A DNA stretch of 64,000 nucleotides, from assembly GCA_018257865.1 (NCBI GenBank), contig JAEUBA010000010.1, forward strand, positions 517,868-581,867, read 5' to 3'. The translations under genes and the position numbers were made by a program. The notes below the pieces were generated by a model. That model did no database searches, was not told where the DNA came from, and was given only the letters and a program-made list of their open reading frames with translations. Positions 10,538 to 22,503 of the stretch are shown piece after piece. Origin of the DNA: Stereocaulon alpinum. Lineage: Eukaryota; Ascomycota; Lecanoromycetes; Lecanorales; Stereocaulaceae. Each line of letters begins with the position of its first letter. Position 1 is the first letter of the stretch.

Positions 10538-13249
10538 ATGTCAACTTTTAAGGGTGTTGTGGATGGTCAGTACGATTTGCTTCCAGACGAATTACGTTGG
10601 CTAACGTACTCGTAGAATTTCCACATATCAGAAGTCCGCTTCATCAAAACCCCTGCTTGTGCTTTGCTGATCTGATACAGTCGACGACTTCCGAGACATT
10701 CCCGGTAAACAACCGCCTCTTGCCCGCTTCCTAAGCCATGTACATAGTGACCACCTTCGTGGGTTGGAGGCTTATGGAGGCTCGTTCATCTACTGCTCGC
10801 CAGCTACCAAAGAGGTAAATCATCATGTATATAGACTGTGTCAATTCTTTACCGTTACAGCTTCTCATCCGCCTCGAAAAGTACCATCATCGTATAAACT
10901 TTGAACTAGGGTTTCTGGGATCCACCAAGCAGACTTATGGACACCTCAAACGCAAGCTGGTAGAAATCGCCACTCCGTGTATGCTACTCTCACTGATCAG
11001 TCCAGAGAACGATACCTCTGAACACTCCAACAGACATCGAGCTAGAACTTGGGACCCATATTCGAGTGACTCTACTAGATGTGAGATATCCGCTTCCCAT
11101 ATTACATGTTCCCTAACGTCAGCAGGCCAATCACTGTGCTGGGGCAGTAATGTTTCTCATTGAGAACGATAAGAAGGCAATACTCTACACAGGTGATATA
11201 CGATGTGAGCCTTGATTACAAAAAGACATCTCCCTAAATCTGACATTGAATACAGCCGAACCTTGGTGGGTCAATTCATTGATCCGGAATCCTGTTGTCC
11301 TCCCCTATTCCTATGGCCACAAATGCCTCGACAGAATATATTTAGATACCACGTTTGCAACGAAGGACGGCCTGTATCGTCGATTTCAGACCAAGTCGGC
11401 CGGACTAGCCGAGCTACTTGAGAAGGTCCTAAAGTATCCCAAGGAGACGATTTTCCATTTCAACGCTTGGACATTTGGCTATGAAGAGGTTTGGATTGCA
11501 CTATCCAGTGCTCTCCGGTCTCAAGTATGATACTACCTTGTTTTTGGGTAAGTCAAGAGAGCTCATCGAAAGGCCAGATACACGTAGATCAGTACAAATG
11601 TCGACTATACAGGTCCCTCGCGTGTATCACTGCTGGGCAAAATTGTAGCTACGAGGGCTCGGCCCTCTTCGGCTTTCCCTGTGGGCACCGGGATCAAGCG
11701 GGATGCCTGACACCGGCCAAGGGTGTTCGACTACATAGTTGTGAACGTGGTACACGTTGTACGACACTAGAAACGGCTGATGTGGTGTACATTATCCCAA
11801 TAGTATCGCGATCCGTTGAAGGAACAGTCATCCCTGAAGCTGGAGCGGGCGGAGGTGCTGGCGACTTAATTCGATCTCATGACCTTGAGCTCGAAGACCT
11901 CGAAGATGATGAGATTGCAAAGCTCAAAACACTATGCAACGAGAAAACGGTGGGTCCGGAAGCACGACGGAAGACGTTGGATCTCATATCTCAGGCATTC
12001 GAGTCCAGACAGAAGGTGGTATCATTAGACGCCCTTGATTTTGACACAGAAGAGCAACACATGCCTCTCGCGGAGCTTGCTGCGCGGCTTGTAAAGCTGG
12101 CCGCTCAGGATTACGCTATCAGCCCCAAAACTGTTTCGACAGCAAGCGACGAGAAGTATGGGACCGCGGCCCGGACTTTCAAACAGGAGCCGCTCCCAAG
12201 GAAGATTGTGATTTCCCTAGGATCCTCCGAAATGCATCCGCTGATTCGTACAGGAATTTCCATACTCAAGACACTCGTCTTACGAAGAACTTTGTCATCT
12301 CGTGAGCGTATTTAAGCCTGTTGATGTATACCCATGTACTGTTGACGAGGAGCGATGGGACTGGAATGTAAGCATGGAGCATTTGTTTGGTCATCTATGC
12401 TCCGGTACGGCATTCGCTCACGATAAAGAGATGGAAGAGATACTCACAAGTCGGGTGGCAAACCCGAAGAGCTCCAAGCGACCACGGAACGACGACGATT
12501 CTCAAAGCTTGGCATCCTCAGACCAAGGTAGCGTCGAGTCTCAACGGGCAGAGGGGCCGGACGCGAACCTCATCAGCCTTTCCAGGTCTTCCCGGGACCC
12601 GACACCGTGCCCTGATGGTTTCGACGGTTCTGATCGGATTGCAAAGCGTCGGCGTGTAAGCCCACCTTCGATTGAAACAGGTCAGGGAGAAGATGCATTG
12701 GGCAACGCAGACGTGATTCCCAGCAAGTTGACTCCGAGATCTACATTATGCCAGATCAGACGATCCTTCAAAAGATTCGGCGCACTAGGTGAGAGAAACG
12801 CAACAGTGCCAGATCCCATTGCCATGAACCCGAACCCGCATGGAACAAGTGAACATCGCAGGCATGTCGTGAAAGACACTGGAAACGTTCGCCCCGGGAC
12901 GCAAGCGACGCCAATCGAGCCATCTGATGATGACCAATCTAGCATTGATGGCATTGACGATGACGATGATGGCGCTGGAGGCTTCCTTTTGGACCAGATA
13001 CCTGAGCCTGACGCTGTACTGGACACTAATCATGCCAGTCAATCGGGCCCAGAAACACAGCTTTCACTCTCCGATACTGCTTTCGAATCTCAGGAAACGC
13101 ATCGTGCCGGGTCTGGGCCAGCAAATATTAGGGTGCAGCATAGAAAAGACGCCTTTCAAGCTGCTAGGGAGCTGAGTGGCAGATGGGCAGTCGAGCACAG
13201 TCTCATTTCTTCCAGGATTGACCTGAGCGAGGAGGAGCTTGAGCTGTGA
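10538..13249 (+). CDS. Artemis/SNM1-type DNA-repair metallo-beta-lactamase nuclease
   Basis: This is a beta-CASP nuclease of the Artemis-like fungal family, expected in the nucleus for DNA end or crosslink processing. Nine exons (10538-10565, 10616-10633, 10681-10814, 10861-10959, 11006-11080, 11126-11204, 11256-11524, 11578-12207, 12254-13249) give 775 aa; all eight introns are 45-53 bp GT-AG. The N-terminus reads MSTFKGVVDEFPHIRIDDFR. The metal-binding motif HVHSDH is at about residues 35-40. DANHCAGAVMFLIE and YTGDIRSEPWW follow as motifs 3 and 4. The beta-CASP part includes YLDTTFATK, AWTFGYEEVWIAL and FPYSRHSSYEELCHLV. Residues after ~480 are Ser/Asp/Pro-rich and probably disordered, with Asp runs near 12955-12985. 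The weakest splice calls are the GTGATT donor at 12208 and the GTCCGC donor at 10634, both supported by continuity of conserved protein. It is convergent with urease. Confidence 0.92.
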
Positions 13250-13492
13250 TGGATCATTGTTGATAATATAACATCAGAAGGGATTGATTGATCTAGGAAG
13301 TCTTTTGGCACCATATTGGTGGCTTACAGTAATAACGGAGCTCACCGACACGTAAAATCCTCATGGCTACTTTTTACTTCTCAGGAATATCAAATAGCAA
13401 TTACAAGCTACACAATACACATCGGCTCTCACAAGCAACCGAACTCCACTGCCGATATTTTGCCTCCTACTATTCCATAAACACCGATCCCT
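13250..13492. other. Short intergenic region between convergent Artemis-like and urease genes
   Basis: This 243-bp tail-to-tail spacer contains only presumed 3' UTRs. Nothing else is recognised. Confidence 0.5.
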
Positions 13493-16410
13493 TCAGTAAA
13501 CATAATACGTCTGCGTCAATGGCAATTCCGTCGCTGGCTCTGCTCTGCAAACCACACCATCTGCCTCAACGACCTACGTTCACGGTCAAACTTTAGCGGA
13601 ATGGCTAATTGCAGGGTTACTTACGTATGTTTCTGGGTCTACCTTCATACTTGGCATCGAATCATTGTACTTCATATCTTTCTTACCAATCTTCCTGCAG
13701 TTCTTTACAACTTCGATCCGCTTGCGAAGGTTGTAGGTCGCAATGGTCCCACTCTCAACGGAAGCTTTAGAGACGAAAGTGATAGAGGTCTGGGGAACAA
13801 AAGTCTATACAAAGGATTAAAAGGGGCTTTGCTTTGGATATATTGCTGTAGGTTAGGGTCAAGCGATTGGGGATGAACAGGTACTTACAGCGAACATAGG
13901 GCGCATCACAATGGGCTCGACAGTAGGTATTGATGCGTTTGGATCACCCTGATCGTTATCAGCATGAAGAACATTCATGGGAAATTTGATCCTCACCATT
14001 TGCATCTGGGATATCATGCCACTCTTGATGACCATCGTAGGTTTTGTGCCGAAGTTGGCTGGATTCCACAGGACCAGATCCGCCAATTTACCCACTTCGA
14101 CGCTTCCAACTATATGCCCCATGCCCTGTGCAATTGCAGGGTTGACGGTATACTTACTAATATATCTCTTCACTCTGAAATTGTCTGCTCCCGTGCCCTC
14201 GTCCTCTTTGAGGGTTCCTCGCTGCACCTTGTTCTTGTGTGCAGTATTCCAGGTCCGGAGGATGACTTCTCCACACCGGCCCATTGCTTGCGAGTCAGAG
14301 GACATCATGCTTATGGCACCGAGATCGTGTAATACATCCTCCGCAGCGATGGTTTCAGCGCGAATTCGCGATTCGGCAAAGGCAACGTCTTCTGGAATTT
14401 TCTTCGACAGATGATGACATACCATGAGCATGTCGAGATGCTCGTCAAGAGTATTCAGGGTGTACGGTCGAGTCGGATTGGTGCTGCTAGGGAGAACGTT
14501 GCCATGCTCTACCACGGATATAATATCCGGCGCATGGCCTCCTCCAGCACCTTCGGTGTGGTAGGTATGGATCGTCCGATCTTTGAAAGCTTTGATTGTT
14601 TGTTCCACAAATCCCGATTCATTGAGCGTATCCGTATGAATCAGGCATTGCACGTCGTATTCATCGCAAACGCTAAGACAGGTATCAATAGCGGCGGGCG
14701 TAGTACCCCAATCTTCGTGGAGCTTCAAACCCGCGGCACCCGCAACGCACTGCTCCTGTAAAGCTCGAGGACTGCTATCATTGCCTTTACCTGTAATGCC
14801 AAAGTTGATAGGAATCTCATCACATGCTTGGAGCATTTGCCGCATATGTGTTTTTCCAGGGGTACAGGTTGTTGCATTAGTACCTGTACTGGGACCTGTA
14901 CCTCCTCCAAGCATGGTTGTAATGCCTGAGGCTACAGCTTCGTAGGCTTGTTGAGGGCAAATGAAGTGTATGTGCGTGTCTAGCCCTCCAGCCGTGACGA
15001 TTTTGCCCTCACCTGCAATGACATCCGTGCAAGAACCCACTACCATTGCAGCGTCAACGCCGTCCATCACGTCAGGGTTTCCGGCTGTCCCAATGCCAAC
15101 AATGACCCCATTTTTGATACCAATGTCCGCCTTGACAATCCCACTCCAGTCTACGATAAGAGCGTTCGATATGAGAGTATCCAAAGATTCAGCATCTGGG
15201 CGACCGGTAGCTTGTCCCATGCCTTCACGCAAGGTCTTACCCCCACCAAAGCTGCACTCGTCACCATATACAGTATAGTCTTTCTCCACCTTAATCCAAA
15301 GGTCGGTTGCACCCAGGCGTACCACGTCACCGACGGTCGGACCAAACATGCCAATATATCCCTCACGAGTCATTGTGAATGAGTCCAGATGTGCGCCATC
15401 CCCGGCAGGATCTGGCGTATGCGCAAAGCCTCCCTTTTGAAGCTTCTTCATGATTTCATCTGCCCGAGAGATATCCACAGGACCCGAGGCTATGTCATTG
15501 CCACCTCTTATGATCCTTTTACCTCCAATCTCGACGCATGTGACTGTCTTTGTATCTCCAGGCTCAAATCGTACGGACGTGCCTGCAGCTATGTCCAGGA
15601 AGTAACCGTACGCCTTGATGCGGTCGAATTCTAGCTGAGGGTTGACCTCGATCAGGTGATAATGAGAACCAACCTAAATAGCCTGTAAGCATACGTGGTC
15701 TCCTCGTCGCCCGCGATTGGGGACGTACTTGTATAGGTCGGTCTCCTTTGCTAGTGATCTTCAACTTCATTCTCTTCCTCCCCTGCTTCACAGTGATCTT
15801 TCCATCCTTGACGGGTATAATTGCGCCAGGCATCTTTTGGCTGTCATATGCCTGTGGATCGGGTAACGGAAAGAGGTCTTTGGATGGTATTGGTAGGAAG
15901 CTGCCGTACAAAGCCTTCTCCAAGTCACCGTCGTCTGAGCTTACTGGGTGATGGACCGTCACTAGATATGTGCCACTGGGGAATGTGCCCTCGACCATGA
16001 GCTCTGCAAGAGAAGAGACAACAGAAGAGTGAACATGTCGCCTGCCAAGCATGGTTTTGCCAATCGACATGAGGTCGGCGACGGAGTGGTTGCCATCGCG
16101 GATAAGCTACATGTCTCCAATCAGTAAGAAAGACGATAGCGCTCGTAAGCATCGTACCTCTTGTAAATTGCTTGCTATCAAGGCCTGATATAAGGGGCGA
16201 TTAGATGCAACACCAATTGCGGCGAACGGTGAGCTGTGCGTACGGTGGCCTCTGCATGATTCAGCTTGACGCCTCTCGCAAGACGGCGCTGGGCAAGTAG
16301 GCCCAATTGCGAGGTGACGAGCTTATCGAGCTGCGACAATGTCAACGGTGAGCTTGTAAGGTGCAGTGTAAGGATAGAGGGAGTGAGACCTCTTTTGGTA
16401 CGAGGTGCAT
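13493..16410 (-). CDS. ure1: Urease (nickel-dependent urea amidohydrolase, single-chain fungal type)
   Basis: Urease hydrolyses urea to ammonia and carbamate in the cytosol and needs separate accessory proteins to load nickel. Eight minus-strand exons (16410-16390, 16330-16244, 16184-16158, 16106-15729, 15673-13997, 13948-13889, 13789-13625, 13573-13493) give 831 aa, normal for fungal urease, where gamma, beta and alpha parts are fused. The N-terminus is MHLVPKELDKLVTSQLGLLA. The beta region includes GDRPIQVGSHYHLIEVNPQL. The alpha region starts MTREGYIGMFGPTVGDVVRL. Nickel-site features are visible: HIHF, GLKLHEDWG with the carbamylated Lys, HTDTLNESGF, and HTYHTEGAGGGHAPD. The flap carries MVCHHLSKKIPEDVAFAESR, and the C-terminus ends LPLTQTYYVY. 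Introns are 48-99 bp, all GT-AG. The first exon is only seven codons. No sign of decay is seen. Confidence 0.97.
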
Positions 16411-16933
16411 CGCTGGATAGATGTGACTTATCGATCACTGTACTTGAGGATTTGTTTCACCATGCCTGAGCGTGCTACAGGGGATCAGATTGGAGGAATT
16501 GTTTGCTTTTTGTTGGAGGTTCTCAATTCCGCATTAGATGGCGGGGTTGCGAAGGTAGCGCAAGCGTGGGGCAGGGGCCGAGACTACTGTATCCTTTAGA
16601 TATCGCGGAACTATCCCACGCCCATCCTGTTCACTATTAGTAGCATCAACACCATGACCAACTTGATCTATCACAACAATTATATTGTGACAGATTGCTT
16701 TTGAACTGACTTATTTCCCAAGTAGAAGCACAATAGCTGACAGGCCATAGGAAGAAACAGGTCAACTACCTACAGTGCCTCTCGATAATCCACACTTCGC
16801 TTCTACCCTCCGTTCATTCAAGAAAAGTCCTCGCATCCAGCACGAATAAGACAGCTCCGGCGTATCAGGTACATGATGAAAATAGACACTCGTCTCCGTC
16901 TGTTCCAACCCTCAACATCAGGTCCCAACCGTT
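16411..16933. promoter_or_regulatory. Urease upstream region / HMG-box gene 3' region
   Basis: This 523-bp gap between two minus-strand genes must hold the urease promoter (right of 16410) and the 3' UTR of the HMG-box gene. No clear nitrogen-regulator cluster or repeat was picked out by eye. Confidence 0.35.
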
Positions 16934-18272
16934 TCACGTCTCAGCTGCAGCGCTCTTGCGCTTCCTTCCCTTTGTCTTGGGCAGTGTCGGCGAGGTCTCA
17001 GCAACAACCTCCTTCTTTGACTCAGCAGCGTCATCGAGCCCTTTGGCGTCCTTCTTCTTGGAACCCTTCTTCTTCTTCTCTGGCGATTTTGAGCTTCGTT
17101 CCGGAATGGCAGGCTCGGCTTCTTTTGCTGGAGTCTGCTTGCTTGAAGACGACTTCTTCTCAGTCTTGCTCTTCTTAGCAGGGGGAGCCTTGACTGGTTC
17201 GGGTTCTTCGTCGTCAGAGGAAGAATCGGAAGTACTAGTGTCTTCTTCTTCAACATGACCAGGGTCGAGTTCGGCTGGTTTGGGCAGCTTGCCATCTTTC
17301 TTAGTGTTTTCATAGAGCTTCGTTGCATCCGCATCACTGATCTGAGGGATCGGTTGACCGGCCTTGTACGCCTTCATTTGCTCTTTGTAGCGTGCAAAGT
17401 TGACAGCGTACTTATATTGCCACTCCTACAATTGAGGTCAGTGGGAACACTTATTGGGCCAGCAGTTACATAAACACTCACAGATTTGTCCTCATCCGTC
17501 ATCTCGCGCCATCTCTTGCCACCCTCATCTTGAACTTCCTTTGCTGTCTTCCCTGGACCCATTTCGTCTGCAATGCTGTTTCGTGCCGTCTGCAGGTATA
17601 AGAAGAACGGAGTTAGAGCACGTTTAGGCGCATTCTTATCATGTGGAGCTCTTTTTCTCTTCTTGCCCTCGCCAGGTACTTCGGTGGTGGGGGCAGGCGT
17701 AGGACCGCGCGCGCCGAAGAGAGCATTGTCGCCGCTTAAAGGGTTCGATATGTTCAATTGCTCGAGTGAGGTTGAGTTGCCTCGGCCAATAACAGTATCT
17801 GTATGGGCGATGTAGGCACGGGAGAGATCGGACACAGCTGACTGGAGTGTGGCTAGACCAGTGACAACCTGAGGCGTGACGATCAGCTCGTTTTGCTCTG
17901 GATTCATTGCGCCGTACATGATATTGCGAACAAGCCTGTGTGCTATGGCGCAAACGTTTTGACAAGGAAGGGTAAGGAGGTCGACGGCTCTGAGAGCTTC
18001 TTCGCGCAGATCGCGTGCCATGGGGCCCTGAGATAGAGGCACTGCGCTTTGGGTGAGGTGGTGGAAGTAGAATGTGATGTGGGGCGTGATGCGGGCAGAC
18101 GCGGCGATGTTTTGATATGGACCGACTCAAGTCGCGACGAGGGAGTGATGAGAAGGAAATGAGGGAAATGAGTTATGCTTACTGAATTCCTGGTGCGGAC
18201 AAAGTCTTCAACACTGATTTGAAGACTTCCAGAGTCCTTGGGTTTCTCGTCGGCCTTCTTTGGACGCGCCAT
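16934..18272 (-). CDS. HMG-box protein (chromatin-associated)
   Basis: Three minus-strand exons (18272-18183, 17868-17482, 17425-16934) give 322 aa. A single HMG box runs from about residue 104 to 178: APKRALTPFFLYLQTARNSI, then TAKEVQDEGGKRWREMTDED, then EWQYKYAVNFARYKEQMKAY across the 56-bp intron. Such boxes bend DNA; the protein is expected in chromatin. The N-terminal 30 residues (MARPKKADEKPKDSGSLQIS start) join to VVTGLATLQSAVSDLSRAYI, likely helical. The C-terminal ~130 residues are Lys/Ser/Glu-rich with several basic nuclear-localisation-like runs (KKKKGSKKKDAK) and a TKGRKRKSAAAET end. The first intron, 314 bp, is long for this genome; a skipped small exon or an alternative start at 18042 is possible. 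The exact ortholog is not assigned. Confidence 0.88.
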
Positions 18273-19680
18273 GTTTGTATGTGGTGATGTTGGGGTAGCC
18301 CGACTGTAGTTGGTAGGGATGGATTGAGGTTGGAGGAAGTTTTGGGGGGAGGGGTTTGACCCTTATTCTAAGAGTCGGTGGCCGGGAAAATTGCCCCCGC
18401 CTTTGAGTCCGTTTAGCGCTGGCTAGAATCACTTTAGGGAAGTCGTCCTTATCGCCATGCGCCCCGTTTTCGCTGCCTCTTGCTGCCTTGAAGAGCCGAG
18501 TCGCGACGATCGAGCCCATAGAAGACCCCTAAGTAACTCTACCCGCTAGAAAGCCTCTTAAACCTTCCCTACACAACCCGACACAAACATTGTTCAGGCT
18601 CGACCGTTGGCCTAGAAACCGCCCACCACACAGTGCCATTCACCCCAAGATATCTGAATGATAGCTTCAAGGCACCCGCCAAGGACCACCGTGCATAGGG
18701 TAGTCACCACCATCGCCAGATATTCGAAGTAGTCGAAGAAGGTCAGTTTATCGATCGATCGATTCAAGTCTGACTCCACCTTAACTGAACCCTGAGAAGG
18801 TTTTAGTGATAATGTCTCGTTACATGTTCCTCCTAGAGAACCTCTTACTTGCTGGTTGCCAGGCAGCCGTGCCCTTATTGCCGCCTTCATACATTGTCGA
18901 CCCTAAAAAGCCCGGGTCCTAGGTGCGACGCTGCCTTCCTCAACCGCGGAAAACCGGCCCTTCTTCCAGCTGGACCCCTAATCAAGTCCTTACCGACAAT
19001 CTGCAGGGTAGGGGATATCAATGGGGGCCGCTTTAAGGTGTCACCTCCTCAGAAGTTTTTCAAATTCGAGACCCTGCTGCTCTAATCTAGCCGCTTCCTT
19101 CGGGGGCTACTTTACAATTCGGCTGTGATGATTGCGCCCCCAATTCTCAGGTTACCTCGCACTTGAACTCTGCGGAAAACAAGATACACGCCGGATCGTG
19201 CTTTGAACTTAATTGATCCAATTGTGGCCAGCTGTGGACTTTTGCGCTCAATATGATCAGTGAATTGACCGCCTCTCGTATATAGGGGTTGTTGGTGGCC
19301 ACACCTAGGGTGTCTTGTATGCGGTAGTGCCCTGGAAAAGCTCTCGCAAGTTGTTTCGCGCAGACACTGACTTCTCTGGGCGGTGGTAACTCTACCGTAA
19401 GGTAGTATTTAGGGTACCTCGTTCGTTGTGCTAGCGCGAAGGTGGCTACCTTGTTCGGGGCTACTGTCTTGTAGGATCGCCCATGTCAAGCGCTTAGTCC
19501 TAATTCTCTAGGATTGATTCAGGCTTGGAGCTTTTAGCAGTTGACAACAATAATGTCTGGTATAGGTTACTCGATAGAGACGTCTTGGATATTTGACCCC
19601 TAAAGTTGTTGTTCGCTATTCAACCTACTTTGTCACCCATCTTCTGTTGGCTATTTGCTTGAAAACGCAATCACCTCGAA
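18273..19680. other. Intergenic region at the edge of the gene-dense compartment
   Basis: About 1.4 kb holds the HMG-box promoter near 18273-18550 and then sequence with no convincing gene. Short frames at 18612-18890 (minus) and 18849-19085 (plus) show no domain. Base composition is still balanced, so this is not yet the AT-rich compartment. No RNA gene or repeat was recognised. Confidence 0.4.
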
Positions 19681-20480
19681 GTATACATTGTAAGCTTAAG
19701 CGTGGCTCATCACTGAACATATCGAATCACAAAGCGCTCTCATACGTCTGGGCCGACCCGAATGTCGCCGCAATTGTCGAACAGAGATTTCAGGATAATG
19801 AGGAAATACTTCCTACTGCTTGATTGACTATAGCTGAACCCGTCGAGTGCCGGCTGCTCATTCAGCAGCGACTTCCTTTGAAGCACGCTTTAGCACCTCA
19901 GACCGGACGCAGCAGGTTCCGTAGCTTGTGGATTGACGCCGTCTGCATCAGTCAGACCAGATCTATTAAGGAAGGTGACCAGGTGCAGGACATGGGGCGG
20001 CATCTACTAGAATGCCGACGTCGTCATCGCCTGGCTTGGTCCAGCAGGCTCTAGAAGTGATGCTACAATGAATGATATCCAAGACCTGGGTCTGGCAGCT
20101 CCATCTGCCGGAGACAACGACGTTAGCAAAGTACGTGGCCACAACTGCGAGTTTTGAATCCTCCCTGCTGTATTCAAGCTGCAATTGGAACACGTGCTTG
20201 AAGAGTGTTTCACACCCTCGAGCCAGTTGGCTATCTAGCAAGGCTCTATGATACCCTGCAGCTCTCTCTCAGGCCTTGGCTCAACCGCGTTCGAGTTGTC
20301 CAAGGAGTATTCCTTGTCCAAGAGTCCCTGGTCACGTGCGGCACCAGAGTGGTCCCTTACAACAAGTTCTAGGTGCACTGCTAATCTCGTGCCCCTGGAG
20401 GATTCGTATAACAAGTTGTTCGTGACTGCCTACGAGCAATCATCCGACGCGTTACGGGATACTGTTTGAGTCAGACCGGC
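19681..20480 (+). pseudogene. Broken HET-domain (heterokaryon incompatibility) gene
   Basis: HET-domain proteins (Pfam HET family) act in fungal non-self recognition and cell death. Pieces of the domain occur in order but in different frames. HKALSYVWADPN is at about 19728-19763. LWIDAVCISQTRSIKEGDQV is at about 19927-19986. NADVVIAWLGPAG (20012-20050) lies one frame away, directly after an in-frame TAG. RPWLNRVRVVQGVFLVQESL follows at about 20273-20332, in the place of the family's usual PWF-RVW-VQE motif, and ends at another stop. Stops also follow 19820. At least one frameshift (near 20000) and several stops show it is dead. The remainder to about 20980 may be its degenerate C-terminal part, but I cannot align it. 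It sits right beside the transposon block. Confidence 0.78.
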
Positions 20481-21620
20481 TATGTCTACGAATCCGAAAT
20501 TATTTACCCTGGAGCTGCTCAGGAAAAGTCAACGTGGGTCTGCCTTGAGATGATCGGTTGTCGAGATTCTGTTTTGGTCCCCTCTTCTGCTGCAGTTGGG
20601 AACAGCACTGTTTTGCGGAAAGCGTATTGGGTTCGGAATAGTCGAAGTCACTCCATCGAGTACTCGCGGATCATGCAGCGACACTGCTACGGAAAGGAGA
20701 CTTTCGCATTCTCAGACATTGTTTTCACCTTAATACGTCAAAATATCCACACAATAAGTTATCACCCTGGACTGCCGACTAATTTTGAGCGATGCTTCCT
20801 CCTTCATCCGTCTTTTTCAAGTCAGACAATTGATGTCTGCCACTAAGGAATCCACGTCTCGTTGCGATGATTATGTATTAGGATGGCACGCGTGCATAAT
20901 GGCTCAATGGCGCATGCGCGGTTCGAAAGAATGCCACTTGCTGGATCAATCTCGGACTTCATTGAAAAGGGATTGAAATTGGTAGATGTTTTTCATGACC
21001 TATGAGCGCCAATTGAAGCTTCAGGTCTTGACATTAGTGTGAAGGAGCTACCTTGATTGATAGCCCTGGCATGCTCGAAGAAAACTAGAACGTCATTGCG
21101 ATTTCGTATATGAGGCTTAACTTGTCAAGATTTGATGCTTCGAATCACCTCGGTCACCAAACCGTATAGTACTTGATATAGAGGGTTTACGAAGGTACCC
21201 CGAAGCTCTAGCTACCAATGGACTAGACATTTATATTATATAAGCCGATATCAATAGGTTTTACGGCGAATTTTGATACCGAACAATAGCGTTATCCAAT
21301 ATTACTATTAAAATATTATAGAACGCTTATATTATTAAAAGTAATCTATTATCACGATTGTAAAGGATAGGTTTAATAGATAAAGATTTATAAACCCTAT
21401 CTATAGTCTAGGTCTAATATACAAGACGAATATAAGGGGAGAATTTCGGGGTAGGGAGAACTAGTACTTATATAGGGGTAGATAAGTACTAGGTAGTAAG
21501 TATAAAGTACTAGCGTATACTAGCGTAAGCGCTAGATAACTAAAGTAAAACGGACTTAGATAATTTTAAGTAGGCTACTTAAGAACCGTAATATCTATAC
21601 GCTAAGGGTTACTAAGCCTT
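20481..21620. other. Transition zone into AT-rich sequence, no gene recognised
   Basis: From 20481 to about 21180 the composition is ordinary, with open frames up to 126 codons that lack recognisable motifs. They may be the tail of the HET pseudogene. From about 21190 the sequence becomes TA-rich, and by 21300 it has the near absence of CA and TG seen through the rest of the window. The piece at 21300-21620 matches none of the elements I could define here. Confidence 0.5.
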
Positions 21621-22503
21621 GATTAATTAATTAATTTATACGCCTATTCTAGTATTTATATATACTAATAAGGGTGTTCTATTATATTATTTATAAAACT
21701 AGTAGATAGTATACGTAGTATACCTCTCCTAGCCGTAAGAGAAATTATAGCGTACTACCTAGGTAAAAACTCCCGCTTATCCTTAATAATATAATTACTT
21801 TTAGTCTAGGGATTCTACCCTAGGTCTCTTTATTACTAGAAACTTTAATTATATATCCTCTAATAGTATACGCTAAGCCTTCTATAATACTATTTCCCTT
21901 TAACTATCTATACTATACCTACCCTTTATACTACGCTTAGCTTTTAGGGACCCTACTATATAACTCTATATCCTTTAACTTTATTATAGCGCTAAGCGCC
22001 CTGTAACTTTCTTTAATATTAGTTATATTAATATAGGGGGAGGGGGGTTATTACCCTATAAGGGTTTAAGTTATTAGCGCTAATATATAGTATTCGGTAG
22101 TATCTATAGTAGTATTAGGTTTAGTTAATTAGTAGTTTACTAGTTAAAGATATAAGAGAGGGAGAGAGGGAAGGCTATATATATAGCTTAGGAGGCCTAT
22201 ACTTATATAAAGAATCAAATAATATATATCTCGCTAGTTATATTAGATAGTACTTAGTTCTATCCTTATATATTTTACTTTAGGAGGGACTAACCCTTTA
22301 GCTTATAATTATAGTTATACGGCGTTACTAATACTAAAGGTCTACCTAGCTACTTAGATAGGACTATCCTTTTCTAAAATACGCCTTCTAATTTATAACC
22401 TAGTATATCCTTCTCTTAGCTATATATACCTATTACCCTAACCTTCCCCTAAGATAGACTGCGTATTAGTTTTAACTAGTAGATATATATTAAGCGTACG
22501 TAG
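21621..22503 (-). mobile_element. LINE-tailed non-autonomous element, copy X1 (5'-truncated)
   Basis: Read on the minus strand, this is a second copy of the element at 23207-24383. Its 3' end, at the left, has the same roughly 60-bp tail ending in ATTA/ATCA repeats that the LINEs carry. Similarity to X2 runs from there to about 22500 and stops before X2's 5' part, so X1 is 5'-truncated. It is more heavily RIP-mutated than X2. It directly abuts the tail of LINE copy E. A target duplication was not resolved. Confidence 0.72.

Noticed and set aside
13964..15278. Several plus-strand frames of 100-145 codons
   Set aside because: Antisense shadows of the urease alpha domain.
1..20000. Secondary-metabolite gene cluster around the oxygenase
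   Set aside because: No polyketide or peptide synthase, transporter or cluster regulator is present; neighbours are housekeeping genes.
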